64,000 nucleotides of DNA from positions 1 to 64,000 of the forward strand of contig DAIDGX010000016.1 of the NCBI GenBank assembly GCA_027452165.1, in the 5' to 3' direction. A program made the translations under genes and the position numbers. This stretch comes from Vulcanimicrobiota bacterium (GTDB lineage Bacteria > Vulcanimicrobiota > Vulcanimicrobiia > Vulcanimicrobiales > Vulcanimicrobiaceae). Below the pieces are notes generated by a model. That model was not told the origin of the DNA, did not search any database, and saw only the letters and a list, made by a program, of their open reading frames with translations. Positions 1-8,907 of this stretch are shown here, piece by piece. The first letter of the stretch is position 1. Each line of letters begins with the position of its first letter.

Positions 1-502
1 AGGTGAGCGGGCAGGAGCGAATGCCGAGCACTTTTTCGAGCTCCTCGAGCAAATCGAAAGGCTCGCGGCTCCGCCGGTCGAGCTTGTTCATGAACGTGAA
101 GATCGGAATCCCGCGCATGCGACAGACTTCAAAGAGCTTGCGCGTTTGCGGCTCGACGCCCTTGGCAGCGTCGATCAGCATCACGGCCGCATCCGCGGCG
201 AGGAGCGTGCGATAGGTATCCTCGCCGAAATCTTGGTGTCCGGGCGTATCGAGCAGGTTGATCGTGTGCCCGGCGTAGGGAAACTGCAACACGGTCGAGG
301 TAATCGAGATGCCGCGTTCGCGTTCGAGCTCCATCCAGTCGCTCGTCACCGCGCGCTGCCGCTTGCGCGCGGAGACTTGCCCCGCCACGTGGATCGCCCC
401 GCCGTAGAGCAGCAGCTTTTCGGTAAGCGTGGTCTTGCCCGCGTCGGGATGGGAGATGATCGCAAACGTGCGGCGTTTGCTGACTTCGTCGGTTAAGCTC
501 AT
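1..502 (-). CDS. prfC: Peptide chain release factor 3, N-terminal part (runs off the left edge)
   Basis: Release factor 3 is a translational GTPase that recycles RF1/RF2 from the ribosome after peptide release. The 167 residues present hold the start of its G domain: the P-loop SHPDAGKTT at about residues 17-25, a switch I region with ERERGISI, the DTPGH G3 motif and the NKLD G4 motif. The residues [13 protein letters not shown] are typical of RF3 and distinguish it from EF-G and TypA. The ATG at 502 overlaps the TGA of the upstream gene as ATGA (499-502), so it is the last visible member of a four-gene minus-strand operon. The C-terminal two thirds lie outside the window. Confidence 0.93.
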   Translation of the reverse strand, partial: MSLTDEVSKRRTFAIISHPDAGKTTLTEKLLLYGGAIHVAGQVSARKRQRAVTSDWMELERERGISITSTVLQFPYAGHTINLLDTPGHQDFGEDTYRTLLAADAAVMLIDAAKGVEPQTRKLFEVCRMRGIPIFTFMNKLDRRSREPFDLLEELEKVLGIRSCPLT

Positions 503-999
503 CGTAACTCAGAGAAGGGGGGAGGTTCGTACACGCGCAGTTCCCCGGTCGCTCCGTTCACGCGCAGAAGCGCAAGACCGTGCGCCGTCCGATAGAGCCG
601 CACGTGCGCAGGGACAAGCAACCGGTCGGGACCGCGTCGCACCATCACTTCGTCACCGCGCACAAAAATCGTGCAAGGCCCGAAACGCAGCGTCGTCCCG
701 TTGGCGACGATTGTCGCATCGGCGGGCAGATGCGCACGCAGATAGGCAAGGTTACCGTGTGCGACCGAGCGCTGAAAGAGGCACTCGGGCAGCGCCGAGA
801 GCACCCATGGCGCCGTGCCGACGAAGGCCCCAGGCGATGCGCTCGTAAGTGGCCGTGCGGGACCCCGCTTCGGCGCCTCCGGCAGCGTGGTCGGCGCAAT
901 CCGGATGCGAATCAAGTCACCATGCATCCAAGCCGTCGCGGTGACGACGACGCCGAGTACGACGACGGTCGCGAGCGCAAACGCGCGCCATATCGGCAC
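499..999 (-). CDS. Hypothetical protein with one N-terminal membrane anchor
   Basis: This 166-residue protein is not recognised. Residues about 6-24 form one hydrophobic segment, either an uncleaved anchor or a signal peptide, followed by a Pro- and Arg-rich linker and a globular part of about 110 residues that should lie outside the membrane. Two cysteines in the mature part (about residues 74 and 108) could pair, but nothing shows that they do. The stop overlaps the prfC start by four bases and the upstream GH130-like gene ends six bases away, so it is probably co-translated with both. No function is assigned. Confidence 0.75.
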   Translation of the reverse strand: MPIWRAFALATVVVLGVVVTATAWMHGDLIRIRIAPTTLPEAPKRGPARPLTSASPGAFVGTAPWVLSALPECLFQRSVAHGNLAYLRAHLPADATIVANGTTLRFGPCTIFVRGDEVMVRRGPDRLLVPAHVRLYRTAHGLALLRVNGATGELRVYEPPPFSELR

Positions 1000-1005
1000 G
1001 GCGCG

Positions 1006-2064
1006 TTACGCGAGCGTAAGGCGCGCCGCGCCGATCGAGTAATCTGCCATGCCGTAATACACGTCGAAGACGCGCGCGCCAAGATCGCCGCGCGTATCGA
1101 TCCCGGTGGGGAAGACGACGTTATCGACGATCCCGTTACGTTCGTAGTGCATTTCCGGAACGAGTACCGGTTGCGGCGACCGGTAGAGCACGCGATGCGG
1201 CTGCTCGATGTCGTGGATCACGATGCCCGCACTGTAACGAAACTTCGGCTTGCGCCCACTGTTGTCGAGCAAATCGACCGCGTGAAAGAGCGACATCCAT
1301 CCCTCGGCGATCCGCACAGGGGGCGTGCCCGCACCGATTTTGATCGAACCCCAACGCTCGTCCGGCGAGAGTACGAGCGCGCTCTCGCGCACATCGAGCA
1401 GGTTCTTGCGATCCTGCAACACCGCGTCGAGCGGCACGTAGCCGATACGAATCGACTCGCGATCGGAGAACGCCAAGCGCTCGATCATCGGGATCGCCGC
1501 GCGCCCATCCACCGCGGAGAGATGCAGCATCGGGCGGTGGTAGAATGCGAGCGATCGCACGCCGCTTGGCGACATCACGGGCTCCGGAAAGAACGCGGCA
1601 TCCTTGTCGTCCCCCTGCGCCATACCCGGTTCGTTGAAGCGCATCAGGCCCAAGCGTTCCCAGGCATAGCCGTCGCTCGAGAGCGCGAGCGCGATGCGCG
1701 GGCCGAGCGGACCGAACGCCGTGTACGCCATGACGTACGCGTCGAGCATCGGCACGAACGTGACGCGCGGATCCTCGCAGCCGAAGCCTGGATACGGTCG
1801 TACTTCGTACTCGGCGCGCGGCTCGAGCGCATACCCCTCACGCAACGTCGTGAAATGCGTGCCGTCGAATGCGGTGCGCACGCGCCCGACGCGCGAGATA
1901 TTCCCCTTCGCGACCGCACGCGGATAGAGCAGCAGCGTGCCGTCGGGCGTGCGCGCGCACGCCGGGTTCAACACGCCCTCCACTTCGGCTGCGTCGCCGT
2001 CGGGTTCGAGCACGAGCCCGAGACGCTGGATCGATGCGTCGAGTACGATCGCCGGCGCGCTCAC
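1006..2064 (-). CDS. Glycoside hydrolase family 130-like protein (mannoside phosphorylase/hydrolase fold)
   Basis: The protein looks like a five-bladed beta-propeller enzyme related to GH130 glycoside phosphorylases and hydrolases. Visible family features are an N-terminal NPACARTPDG segment, the GCEDPRVTF signature (Glu-Asp-Pro-Arg motif), YTAFG, a DDKDAAFFPEP stretch, WGSIKIGAGTPP and a C-terminal YYGMADYSIG segment. These fit GH130, whose members cleave beta-mannosides with phosphate or water. Substrate cannot be read from the sequence. The frame stays open to 2154, but the GTG at 2064 is chosen because it overlaps the upstream stop as GTGA (2061-2064), the usual pattern here; this gives 352 residues. 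No signal peptide is seen, so it is probably cytoplasmic. Confidence 0.8.
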   Translation of the reverse strand: MSAPAIVLDASIQRLGLVLEPDGDAAEVEGVLNPACARTPDGTLLLYPRAVAKGNISRVGRVRTAFDGTHFTTLREGYALEPRAEYEVRPYPGFGCEDPRVTFVPMLDAYVMAYTAFGPLGPRIALALSSDGYAWERLGLMRFNEPGMAQGDDKDAAFFPEPVMSPSGVRSLAFYHRPMLHLSAVDGRAAIPMIERLAFSDRESIRIGYVPLDAVLQDRKNLLDVRESALVLSPDERWGSIKIGAGTPPVRIAEGWMSLFHAVDLLDNSGRKPKFRYSAGIVIHDIEQPHRVLYRSPQPVLVPEMHYERNGIVDNVVFPTGIDTRGDLGARVFDVYYGMADYSIGAARLTLA

Positions 2065-2492
2065 GGGAACACCGACTGCGCAATCGGGCGATCGCTCGGC
2101 GTCACGACGTCCACTTTGATACCGCTGCGATAGACCGTATTCGGGATAATCCACAACGTGTAGGTACGATATGCGGGAGAGGGTTCGCCCCCGTCGGCCG
2201 GCGGCTCTTCGAAGGCGACGACGCGCACGCGCTGGTCGCTCGCGCGTATCGACTCGATGATCTGGCGATAGCCGGTGCGATCGTGCGGTCCCATCAGCAG
2301 CACCACGCCGAACTCACCACGAAAGCGAACCGCGGCTTTGATTCCCAGGCGCTCGAGGGCTCCGGCGTTACGCACCACGACAATCTGATCCCCGCCCGGA
2401 GCGCTCGTCGTCCCCGTCGCATAGGTCTTCACGCGCACCTCGCGGCATCCCGCGAGAAGCACGAACGCCAGGAGGGCCCACCAACGCTTCAC
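2061..2492 (-). CDS. Hypothetical lipoprotein
   Basis: This 143-residue protein starts with a lipoprotein signal peptide: basic MKR, a hydrophobic stretch and the lipobox LLAGC, with the lipidated Cys at residue 16. The mature part is a small mixed alpha/beta domain without a motif I recognise. It is first in the operon with the GH130-like protein, the membrane-anchored protein and prfC. The 80-base gap to the divergent gene at 2573 is the only place for its promoter, and no convincing consensus is visible there. The role is unknown. Confidence 0.75.
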   Translation of the reverse strand: MKRWWALLAFVLLAGCREVRVKTYATGTTSAPGGDQIVVVRNAGALERLGIKAAVRFRGEFGVVLLMGPHDRTGYRQIIESIRASDQRVRVVAFEEPPADGGEPSPAYRTYTLWIIPNTVYRSGIKVDVVTPSDRPIAQSVFP

Positions 2493-2572
2493 CCGACCCG
2501 GTTTCGCTCGGGCGGCGCCGGGACATTCCTTTTGTCACCATTCACGCGGTAGAATCGTTGCAGGAGTACGCC

Positions 2573-3319
2573 ATGATCGACGTAGTGCTCGCCATCCTCG
2601 TCGCGGGGTCGCCCTCGCCGTCACCGCCGCCGTCTGCGGCGCCGGTGCCGCTCAAGACGATCGTCACGCTGAAGACCTCTCCGCTGTGCACGGCCTTCGC
2701 GCGCCACGTGAACGCCGCCATCGGCTCCGCGGTCCGCAACGACGCCACGCTCTCGGCGCTGATCGGCTCCCTGCACTCCGACGCCCTCGACCGCAACATC
2801 ATCCAGCGCGTGGACGAAGAGAATCGCCTGAACGAGCTTGCGACCAGCATCTATCGCGAGTACAAGAGCGGCATGCACGAGGTTCAGGAACTGCGAGCGC
2901 TTGCCAAGACGGCAACCAACCCGCAGGAGCAGCAAGCAGTCAAAGGTTCGGCCGACGCGCTCGGCGGCGCACTCCATCGCCAGCACTTGATCCAGCGCGA
3001 TCTCGACGGTTTCGTCGCCTTTTTGAACACCGCCGACATGCGCACGGTCGATCCCGACGAGGCGCACGACGAGCGGGTGCTCGGTCCCGAAGTCACCGGC
3101 TTTCAACCCGAGCAGCGCGGCCCGATCACCGTCTGGGTGCCCAACGGCTTCGACTACCAGTTCCAGGGGCGCGTCACGATGCCGGGCGACGAGTCGCATG
3201 CCCAGGATGTCCGCTACAGCCTGCTTGCTTCGCGCGACTTCCAACACCGGATACCCGGAATCATCCGCGACGAGCTGACCGCCGCCACACGAATCGACGT
3301 GGCGGGGAGTGGTTGTTAA
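2573..3319 (+). CDS. Hypothetical secreted protein
   Basis: Not recognised. The ATG at 2573 is preferred over an in-frame upstream codon at 2558 because the ribosome-binding site GCAGGAG (2560-2566) lies just before it. The 248 residues begin with a hydrophobic segment and a Pro/Ser-rich stretch (SPSPSPPP), consistent with export. A mostly helical region of about 110 residues follows, then a beta-rich end. Three Cys residues are seen in total, one of them C-terminal. The helical part carries many charged residues and NELATSIYREY-like heptads, so a short coiled coil is possible. It lies 54 bases upstream of ctaA on the same strand, but no link to respiration can be shown. Confidence 0.65.
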   Translation: MIDVVLAILVAGSPSPSPPPSAAPVPLKTIVTLKTSPLCTAFARHVNAAIGSAVRNDATLSALIGSLHSDALDRNIIQRVDEENRLNELATSIYREYKSGMHEVQELRALAKTATNPQEQQAVKGSADALGGALHRQHLIQRDLDGFVAFLNTADMRTVDPDEAHDERVLGPEVTGFQPEQRGPITVWVPNGFDYQFQGRVTMPGDESHAQDVRYSLLASRDFQHRIPGIIRDELTAATRIDVAGSGC

Positions 3320-3373
3320 GACCACTGTCGTTGCCCACGGCCCGCGCTACCTCGTACCCTAAAAGTCCCTCTT

Positions 3374-4279
3374 ATGAAGACTCTGCGACACCTGTCCGCA
3401 GCGGCGATCCTCATCGCACTCGGAACGGTACTGCTCGGCAGCTGGACGCGTATCAACGGCGCCGGCATGACGTGCCCCGACTGGCCCCTCTGTCACGGGA
3501 TGCTGATCCCCTCGTTCGCCGACGGAACAATTTGGGAATGGTCTCACCGGCTCTTTGCCTTCATGGTGGCGCCGCTGGTCGTCGCGGTCATGATCGTGGC
3601 GTGGCGCCTGCGCGACCAGGCTCCGCTCGTCCGCCCCGCACTCACCGCGATCGGCATCCTTTTTGCCGTACAAGTGGCACTCGGCGCCGCAACCGTGCAC
3701 CTTGGCAACAGCCCGATCTCGGTCGTGCTGCATTGGGGCACCGCGATGGCGTTCGTCGCCTCGCTATGCGCGATGTACATTTTTGCCCGCGAAGGCGAGC
3801 GCGCGCCGCGCGATGCCGCACCCACCGAGATCGCGCTCGTCGGCATGCTTACGGGGACCGCGGTCATCGCTTTTGCGACGATGTGTATCGGCGCGTATGT
3901 GAGCTCGAGCGGCGACGGTCTGGCGTGTCTCTCGATTCCGGGATGTGCGGGGAACGTCGTCGTATATAGCCCTGGTCAATTCGTGCAGATGCTGCATCGT
4001 GCGATCGCCGCCGCGACGCTGCTCCTCGCCGCGATGTCATTCGCGCTCGCGTGGGTGCGCCCGGCAGCCAGGCGCGTGCGCGTGGCGGTGAGCACGGGTC
4101 TCGTCCTCGTCTTCGTGCAGGTGGTTTTGGGTTTGCTCAACGTCGCGTTGCGATTGCCGATGGATCTTCGCGAGGCGCACGCGTTCAACGCGGCACTCCT
4201 CTTCCTCTCGTTCGTCGTCGCAGCGCTCTTCGCGGCAATCGACGCGTACGCCATTCGTACGCAGACGGCGGCCGAGTAG
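3374..4279 (+). CDS. ctaA: Heme A synthase (COX15/CtaA family)
   Basis: CtaA oxidises the C8 methyl of heme O to give heme A for aa3-type oxidases, inside the cytoplasmic membrane. The 301-residue protein has about eight membrane segments in two pseudo-repeats. Family marks are WTRINGAGMTCPDWPLC with the extracellular Cys pair (34 and 40), EWSHR with the heme ligand His58, HWGTA, a second Cys pair in the second half (LACLSIPGC), QMLHR and REAHAFNA, supplying the four conserved histidines. It overlaps ctaB by one base (TAG/GTG at 4279), so the two are co-translated. The structural oxidase genes lie about 9 kb away on the opposite strand. Confidence 0.95.
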   Translation: MKTLRHLSAAAILIALGTVLLGSWTRINGAGMTCPDWPLCHGMLIPSFADGTIWEWSHRLFAFMVAPLVVAVMIVAWRLRDQAPLVRPALTAIGILFAVQVALGAATVHLGNSPISVVLHWGTAMAFVASLCAMYIFAREGERAPRDAAPTEIALVGMLTGTAVIAFATMCIGAYVSSSGDGLACLSIPGCAGNVVVYSPGQFVQMLHRAIAAATLLLAAMSFALAWVRPAARRVRVAVSTGLVLVFVQVVLGLLNVALRLPMDLREAHAFNAALLFLSFVVAALFAAIDAYAIRTQTAAE

Positions 4280-5148
4280 TGCTTTCGGTCGCGCGCGATT
4301 ACTTCGAGCTCGCAAAACCTCGCATCATCGTTCTGCTACTCATCACTACCGCGGCGGCGATGATCATGGCCGCGCGAGGCGTTCCCAGCCTTGCGCTCGC
4401 GTTCTGGACGTTGCTCGGCGGAGCGCTCGCGGCGGGATCGGCCGGTGCGCTCAACTGCGTGTACGACTCCGATATCGATGGCCTGATGCGCCGCACGATG
4501 GCACGCCCGATTCCGCAGGGGCGCGTCAACATCCGCGACGCCACGATCTATGCCGTCGTCCTCGGCGTGACCGCGTTTGCGATCCTGTACTTGCTCGTGA
4601 ACCCGCTTGCGGCGTGGCTCTCCCTCGCCGGAAACATCTACTACGTCGTCATCTACACGATGTGGCTCAAGCGCATCACGCCGCTCAACATCGTCATCGG
4701 CGGCGCCGCGGGCTCGGTTCCGCCGCTCGTCGGCTGGGCCGCGGTGACGCATCAGATCGGCGGCCCGGCGCTCGGTCTCTTCGCGCTGATCTTCCTGTGG
4801 ACGCCACCGCATTTTTGGTCGCTCTCGCTGATGACCGAACTCGACTATTCCAAAGCCAAGATTCCCATGATGCCCAACGTCGTCGGTGACGAACGAACCA
4901 AACGCGAGATCATCTACTACACGATCCTGCTCGTTGCAGCGTCGCTCGCGCTCTACCCACTGCACGTAATGGGCGCCGTGTACACCGCGGCGGCCGCCGT
5001 GCTCGGCGGCATCTTTTTGTACGACACCGTGCGCACGTGGAAGGATACGGGCACCGAGTGGGCACGCCGCACGTTTAGATTTTCGTTACTCTACCTCGCG
5101 CTGATGTGCGCAATGATGGTGATCGACCGGATCGTCACGCACTCGTAA
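4279..5148 (+). CDS. ctaB: Protoheme IX farnesyltransferase (heme O synthase)
   Basis: CtaB transfers a farnesyl group to the C2 vinyl of protoheme IX, giving heme O, the substrate of CtaA. It is a UbiA-superfamily membrane protein. The first Asp-rich motif NCVYDSDIDGLMRRTMARP and the second, YSKAKIPMMPNVVGD, are both present, with about nine membrane helices. The frame is open from 4051 but that extension lies inside ctaA. The GTG at 4279 gives 289 residues, the usual family length, and starts ahead of the conserved DYFELAKPR segment. It overlaps ctaA by one base, forming a heme A biosynthesis pair. Confidence 0.95.
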   Translation: MLSVARDYFELAKPRIIVLLLITTAAAMIMAARGVPSLALAFWTLLGGALAAGSAGALNCVYDSDIDGLMRRTMARPIPQGRVNIRDATIYAVVLGVTAFAILYLLVNPLAAWLSLAGNIYYVVIYTMWLKRITPLNIVIGGAAGSVPPLVGWAAVTHQIGGPALGLFALIFLWTPPHFWSLSLMTELDYSKAKIPMMPNVVGDERTKREIIYYTILLVAASLALYPLHVMGAVYTAAAAVLGGIFLYDTVRTWKDTGTEWARRTFRFSLLYLALMCAMMVIDRIVTHS

Positions 5149-5161
5149 ATACAAGGAACCG

Positions 5162-6529
5162 ATGCCCGAAAACGTCGCAGGCCACACGATCGACCGCTCG
5201 ACGCTCCCGCTCCTCCTGACGCTCGGGCTTGGCGTGTTCGCCGGCGCGCTGGATTTGGGTGTTCTCTCGCCCGCGCTCCCGGCGCTCGCACGCGACTTCG
5301 GCGTGCTCACCGGCGATCTCGCGTGGATATTCACGCTCTATCTGCTCGTCAACGTGGCGTCGATCGCGATCGCTTCGACGCTCGCGGACCGTTACGGACG
5401 CCGGATCGTATACGTTACCTGCGTCAGCCTCTTTGCCGCCGGTAGTTTGATTGCGGTACTCGCCCCAAATTACGATGTCTTTCTCTTTGCTCGCGCACTG
5501 CAAGCGCTCGGTGCAGGCGGAATCTTTCCGGTAGCGACCGCGGCGATCGCCGACGTCGTACCGAAGGAACGTCGTGGCGCGGCGCTCGGACTCGTCGCCG
5601 CAACCTGGGGCCTCGCGGCGATCATCGGTCCCACCTTCGGTGGTATCGTTACGCACTTCATCTCGTGGCGCTGGATCTTTGCGTTCAACTTTCCGCTCGC
5701 CGCGATCGTGCTGTGGCTTGCGCACCGGAACGTTCCCAATTACGCGCCGCGCGTGCGCGGGCCGCTCGATATCGCCGGCCTCGCGCTGCTATGCAGCGGC
5801 TTGCTGCTCGTGATGGACGGCCTCACGACCGATCGGATCGTCGTCGTGTTCCTCGGCGGGCTGCTGCTCGCAGGTTTTGCGTATGCGGAGCGCTCGTCGT
5901 CCAATCCGATCGTTCCACTCCATCTCTTCACCGAACCACAACTCGCGAAGACCTATCTGCTCGAGATCGCTATCGGCATCTTAGAAGGCTCGCTCTTCTT
6001 CATCCCCACCGTGATCGTGGGAGCGCAGGGTCTGTCGTACATGTCCGCGGGGCTGATCGCGGCGCTCGGCGCGCTGATGTTCGTCGTCGTCATCCCGCTT
6101 TCGGGCCGCGCGCTCGACCGATTCGGCAGTCGCAACGTGCTGCTCGTCGGCACGATCTTCACCGAGATCGGCCTCGCCATCTTCGCGCTTGGTTTTGCTT
6201 CGCTACCGCTCACGCTGCTCGCGATGATCGTCGCCGGATCGGGCTTCGGCGCACTCCTGGGTGCGCCGACGCGCTATATCATCACCAACCAAACGAACGA
6301 GCGCACGCGCAGCACCGCGGTCGGACTTTTGAGCCAGGCGCTGATCGTCGGGCAGATTCTGGGCAGTTCGCTCGCCGGCGGCGTGATCGCGCTCGCCAAG
6401 AGCGAGACGTCGGGATATCGGGACGCATATCTCGCGTTCTGCGCGGTTGCGCTGATCGCGCTCGTGATCTCGACGACGCTCAAGAACCGCGCCGACGAAC
6501 GCCGCGCGCCGCTCGAAGAGGCCGCGTAA
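5162..6529 (+). CDS. MFS transporter, DHA2/EmrB-QacA type
   Basis: A 455-residue major facilitator protein. It has the N-terminal DHA motif (LDLGVLSPALPAL), motif A in loop 2-3 (LADRYGRR, residues about 76-83), an antiporter motif C-like GLAAIIGPTFGG in helix 5 and SWRWIFAFNFP before helix 6. All are typical of proton-driven drug exporters of the DHA2 family with 14 segments. The substrate is unknown. It follows ctaB by 13 bases with an AAGGA ribosome site and may be in the same transcript. Its length is slightly short for DHA2 but no motif is missing. Confidence 0.85.
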   Translation: MPENVAGHTIDRSTLPLLLTLGLGVFAGALDLGVLSPALPALARDFGVLTGDLAWIFTLYLLVNVASIAIASTLADRYGRRIVYVTCVSLFAAGSLIAVLAPNYDVFLFARALQALGAGGIFPVATAAIADVVPKERRGAALGLVAATWGLAAIIGPTFGGIVTHFISWRWIFAFNFPLAAIVLWLAHRNVPNYAPRVRGPLDIAGLALLCSGLLLVMDGLTTDRIVVVFLGGLLLAGFAYAERSSSNPIVPLHLFTEPQLAKTYLLEIAIGILEGSLFFIPTVIVGAQGLSYMSAGLIAALGALMFVVVIPLSGRALDRFGSRNVLLVGTIFTEIGLAIFALGFASLPLTLLAMIVAGSGFGALLGAPTRYIITNQTNERTRSTAVGLLSQALIVGQILGSSLAGGVIALAKSETSGYRDAYLAFCAVALIALVISTTLKNRADERRAPLEEAA

Positions 6530-6556
6530 GAGCGATTCCGCCGGTGTAGCGAGAAG

Positions 6557-8227
6557 ATGCGCTACATGCCCACGCACGTCGTCAACAATCAGCCCCCCGA
6601 ACTCGCGAACTACAACGTCTTCACGAGCGACCGGGCGCTCGTCGAGGGCGTCGCACGCGAAGCGGACAGCGAGACGGAGCAGCTCCGTGCAATCGGTGAA
6701 CTCGCCGGGCACCCCGACGTGATCCAGCTGGGTTTCGACGCAAACGAGCATCCCCCCGAGTTGCACACGCACGATCGTTTCGGCAACCGCATCGACGAGG
6801 TGCGCTTTCACCCGTCGTGGCACGTGCTGATGGCAACCGCCGCAGGGCGCGGTCTGCACGGCACGCCGTGGCTCGATCCGCACCCGAACGCGCACGTGCT
6901 TCGCGCCGCGAAATTCTTCATCTGGTCGCAGGTCGAGGCGGGGCACGGCTGCCCGATCTCGATGACCTACGCCGCCGTCCCCGCGCTGCGCTTGACGCCG
7001 GCGCTGGCCGATACGTGGGTACCGAAGCTCGGCACGCTCGCGTACGACCCGCGGCTCGCCCCGATCGCGACCAAGCAGAGCGCGATCTGCGGCATGGCGA
7101 TGACCGAGAAGCAAGGCGGATCGGACGTACGCGCCAATCAAACGCGCGCAACGCGCACGGGGAACGACGACTTCATCTTGAGCGGCCACAAATGGTTCTG
7201 CTCGGCACCGATGAGCGACGCGTTCCTGGCGCTCGCGCAGGGCGAGCGCGGCCTCTCATGCTTTTTCGTGCCGCGTGTCCTGCCCGACGGCACGCGCAAC
7301 CCGTTTGCGATCCAACGCCTGAAGCAGAAGCTCGGCAACCGCAGCAACGCCTCGGCCGAGATCGAGTTCGACGGCACGCATGCATGGCTCGTCGGCGAGG
7401 AAGGGCGCGGCGTGCAGACGATCGTCGAGATGGTGAACCAGACGCGTCTCGATTGCGTGATCGGATCGGCCGCCCTCGTGCGCCAAGCGCTCGCACAGGC
7501 GATTCACCATGCGACCTATCGCCGCACGTTCGGCAAGACCTTGATCGACCACGTGCTGATGCAGAACGTCCTCGCCGACTTGGCGCTCGAATCCGAAGCG
7601 GCGACCGCACTCTTCCTGCGTCTCGCCCGGACCGTTGACGACGCGCCAACGAATCCAACCGCCGCCGCGCTCAAACGCATCGGTACGGCGGTCGGCAAAT
7701 ACTACGTCTGCAAACGCGCGGCGACGGCAAGCGCCGAAGCGCTCGAATGTCTGGGCGGCAACGGCTACGTGGAGGAGTCGATCATGCCGCGCCTCTTCCG
7801 CGAAGCGCCCGTGAACTCGGTGTGGGAGGGCTCCGGAAATATCAACGCGCTCGACGTGTTGCGCGTGCTGCACAAAGAGCCGGCTGCGATCGAGGCACTG
7901 CGCCTCGAACTCGCGCCTGCGCTTGAAGATCGCCGCATGCGCGGCGCCCTGCACGAACTCGATCGCGATCTCACCAAGCTCGATGAGCTCGAGTGGCGTG
8001 CGCGCGCGCTCGTCGAGCGCATGGCGATCCTCTGGCAGGGGGCGTTGCTGCTTCAGCATGCACCGAACTACGTGAGCGACGGCTTCATCGAGAGCCGGAT
8101 CGCCGGCCAATGGGGGCACACGCTCGGCACCTTGTCGATCAAGACGGCGTTGCGCGGAATCGTCGAGCGCGCCGCGCCGCGCGAAACGCCGGCGGCCTCT
8201 GAGGCGTTACAACCCATAGAGTCATGA
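6557..8227 (+). CDS. aidB: AidB-type acyl-CoA dehydrogenase family flavoprotein
   Basis: AidB is a tetrameric FAD protein of the adaptive response to alkylation damage in E. coli, where it binds DNA and probably detoxifies alkylating agents. The 556 residues match that family along their length from recalled sequence: an N-terminal THVVNNQPPEL segment, DEVRFHPSWHVLM, GMAMTEKQGGSDV, SGHKWFCSAP, LSCFFVPR, KLGNRSNAS, LGGNGYVEESIMPRLFREAPVNSVWEGSGN and a C-terminal helical domain. The ATG at 6557 aligns with the E. coli start, but the ATG at 6566 has better spacing to GAGAAG (6551-6556). The stop overlaps the next gene as ATGA. No Ada box or other regulator is seen next to it. Confidence 0.88.
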   Translation: MRYMPTHVVNNQPPELANYNVFTSDRALVEGVAREADSETEQLRAIGELAGHPDVIQLGFDANEHPPELHTHDRFGNRIDEVRFHPSWHVLMATAAGRGLHGTPWLDPHPNAHVLRAAKFFIWSQVEAGHGCPISMTYAAVPALRLTPALADTWVPKLGTLAYDPRLAPIATKQSAICGMAMTEKQGGSDVRANQTRATRTGNDDFILSGHKWFCSAPMSDAFLALAQGERGLSCFFVPRVLPDGTRNPFAIQRLKQKLGNRSNASAEIEFDGTHAWLVGEEGRGVQTIVEMVNQTRLDCVIGSAALVRQALAQAIHHATYRRTFGKTLIDHVLMQNVLADLALESEAATALFLRLARTVDDAPTNPTAAALKRIGTAVGKYYVCKRAATASAEALECLGGNGYVEESIMPRLFREAPVNSVWEGSGNINALDVLRVLHKEPAAIEALRLELAPALEDRRMRGALHELDRDLTKLDELEWRARALVERMAILWQGALLLQHAPNYVSDGFIESRIAGQWGHTLGTLSIKTALRGIVERAAPRETPAASEALQPIES

Positions 8228-8817
8228 AGCATCGTATCTTCAACGATCGCACGCGCATGCTTGCGCAACGCGAGTGGACCGATCGCGAACGGCTTGTCGT
8301 ATGGCGCGGGCTCACCGGACGCTTCGCCATAGCGATCGAGCCGCTGCTCGGGCTCGTCTTCATGAGTTTCCTCACCTGGGGCATCGTCTATCGCTCGCAG
8401 CACGTTGCGTCGGATCGCGACCTGATCAAGATCGCATGGATCTTCGGCATCGGCGCGATCGCGTTCGCCGGCTATTTCGTTGCGGTGCTCGTTGCGCCGT
8501 TCGTCGCGTATCTCCAGACGTTCAAGCCCATCTACGTGATCGACGGCTACGTGCGCTACCGCGAACCCGACGAGCGTTCGGAAGACGACGGCACCGGATA
8601 CGTCGCAACGCTTTTTGAAGACCGCTCGATCGCGTGCGAGTGGGAGTACTTCGGAAAGAGCACGCTTCCGAACACCACGATTCCGGCGCTGGTCGAGTTT
8701 TCGGTCTTCGCGGGCATCCATTCGATCGACGGGCGCTCCACCGGCCTCGTGCCCGACGAGATCCCCGTGCTCGCGATCGGCATCGCACCGCGCCGCGGCA
8801 CCTATCCCGACCCCTAA
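8224..8817 (+). CDS. Hypothetical two-segment membrane protein coupled to aidB
   Basis: A 197-residue protein of unknown function. It has two membrane segments (about residues 37-56 and 72-98), a short charged N-terminus and a soluble C-terminal region of about 95 residues containing a DGYVRYRE segment and the VLAIGIAPRRGTYP end. Its ATG overlaps the aidB stop (ATGA, 8224-8227), which argues for co-translation with that flavoprotein. A 90-base spacer without an obvious hairpin follows. I cannot name the family. Confidence 0.7.
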   Translation: MKHRIFNDRTRMLAQREWTDRERLVVWRGLTGRFAIAIEPLLGLVFMSFLTWGIVYRSQHVASDRDLIKIAWIFGIGAIAFAGYFVAVLVAPFVAYLQTFKPIYVIDGYVRYREPDERSEDDGTGYVATLFEDRSIACEWEYFGKSTLPNTTIPALVEFSVFAGIHSIDGRSTGLVPDEIPVLAIGIAPRRGTYPDP

Positions 8818-8907
8818 GGAGCCGAACAAAGCACCCCGGCCACCAGGTTTTCAGGTTTTTATCAGGTTTCGCAGGGGGCATGCCCGGTCGAGGGACAATC
8901 AGGGCGC

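Noticed and set aside
580-2133. Plus-strand open frame of 517 codons opposite the GH130-like gene
   Set aside because: Highly Arg/His/Asp-rich with no motif, antisense to a well-supported gene; typical long shadow frame in G+C-rich DNA.
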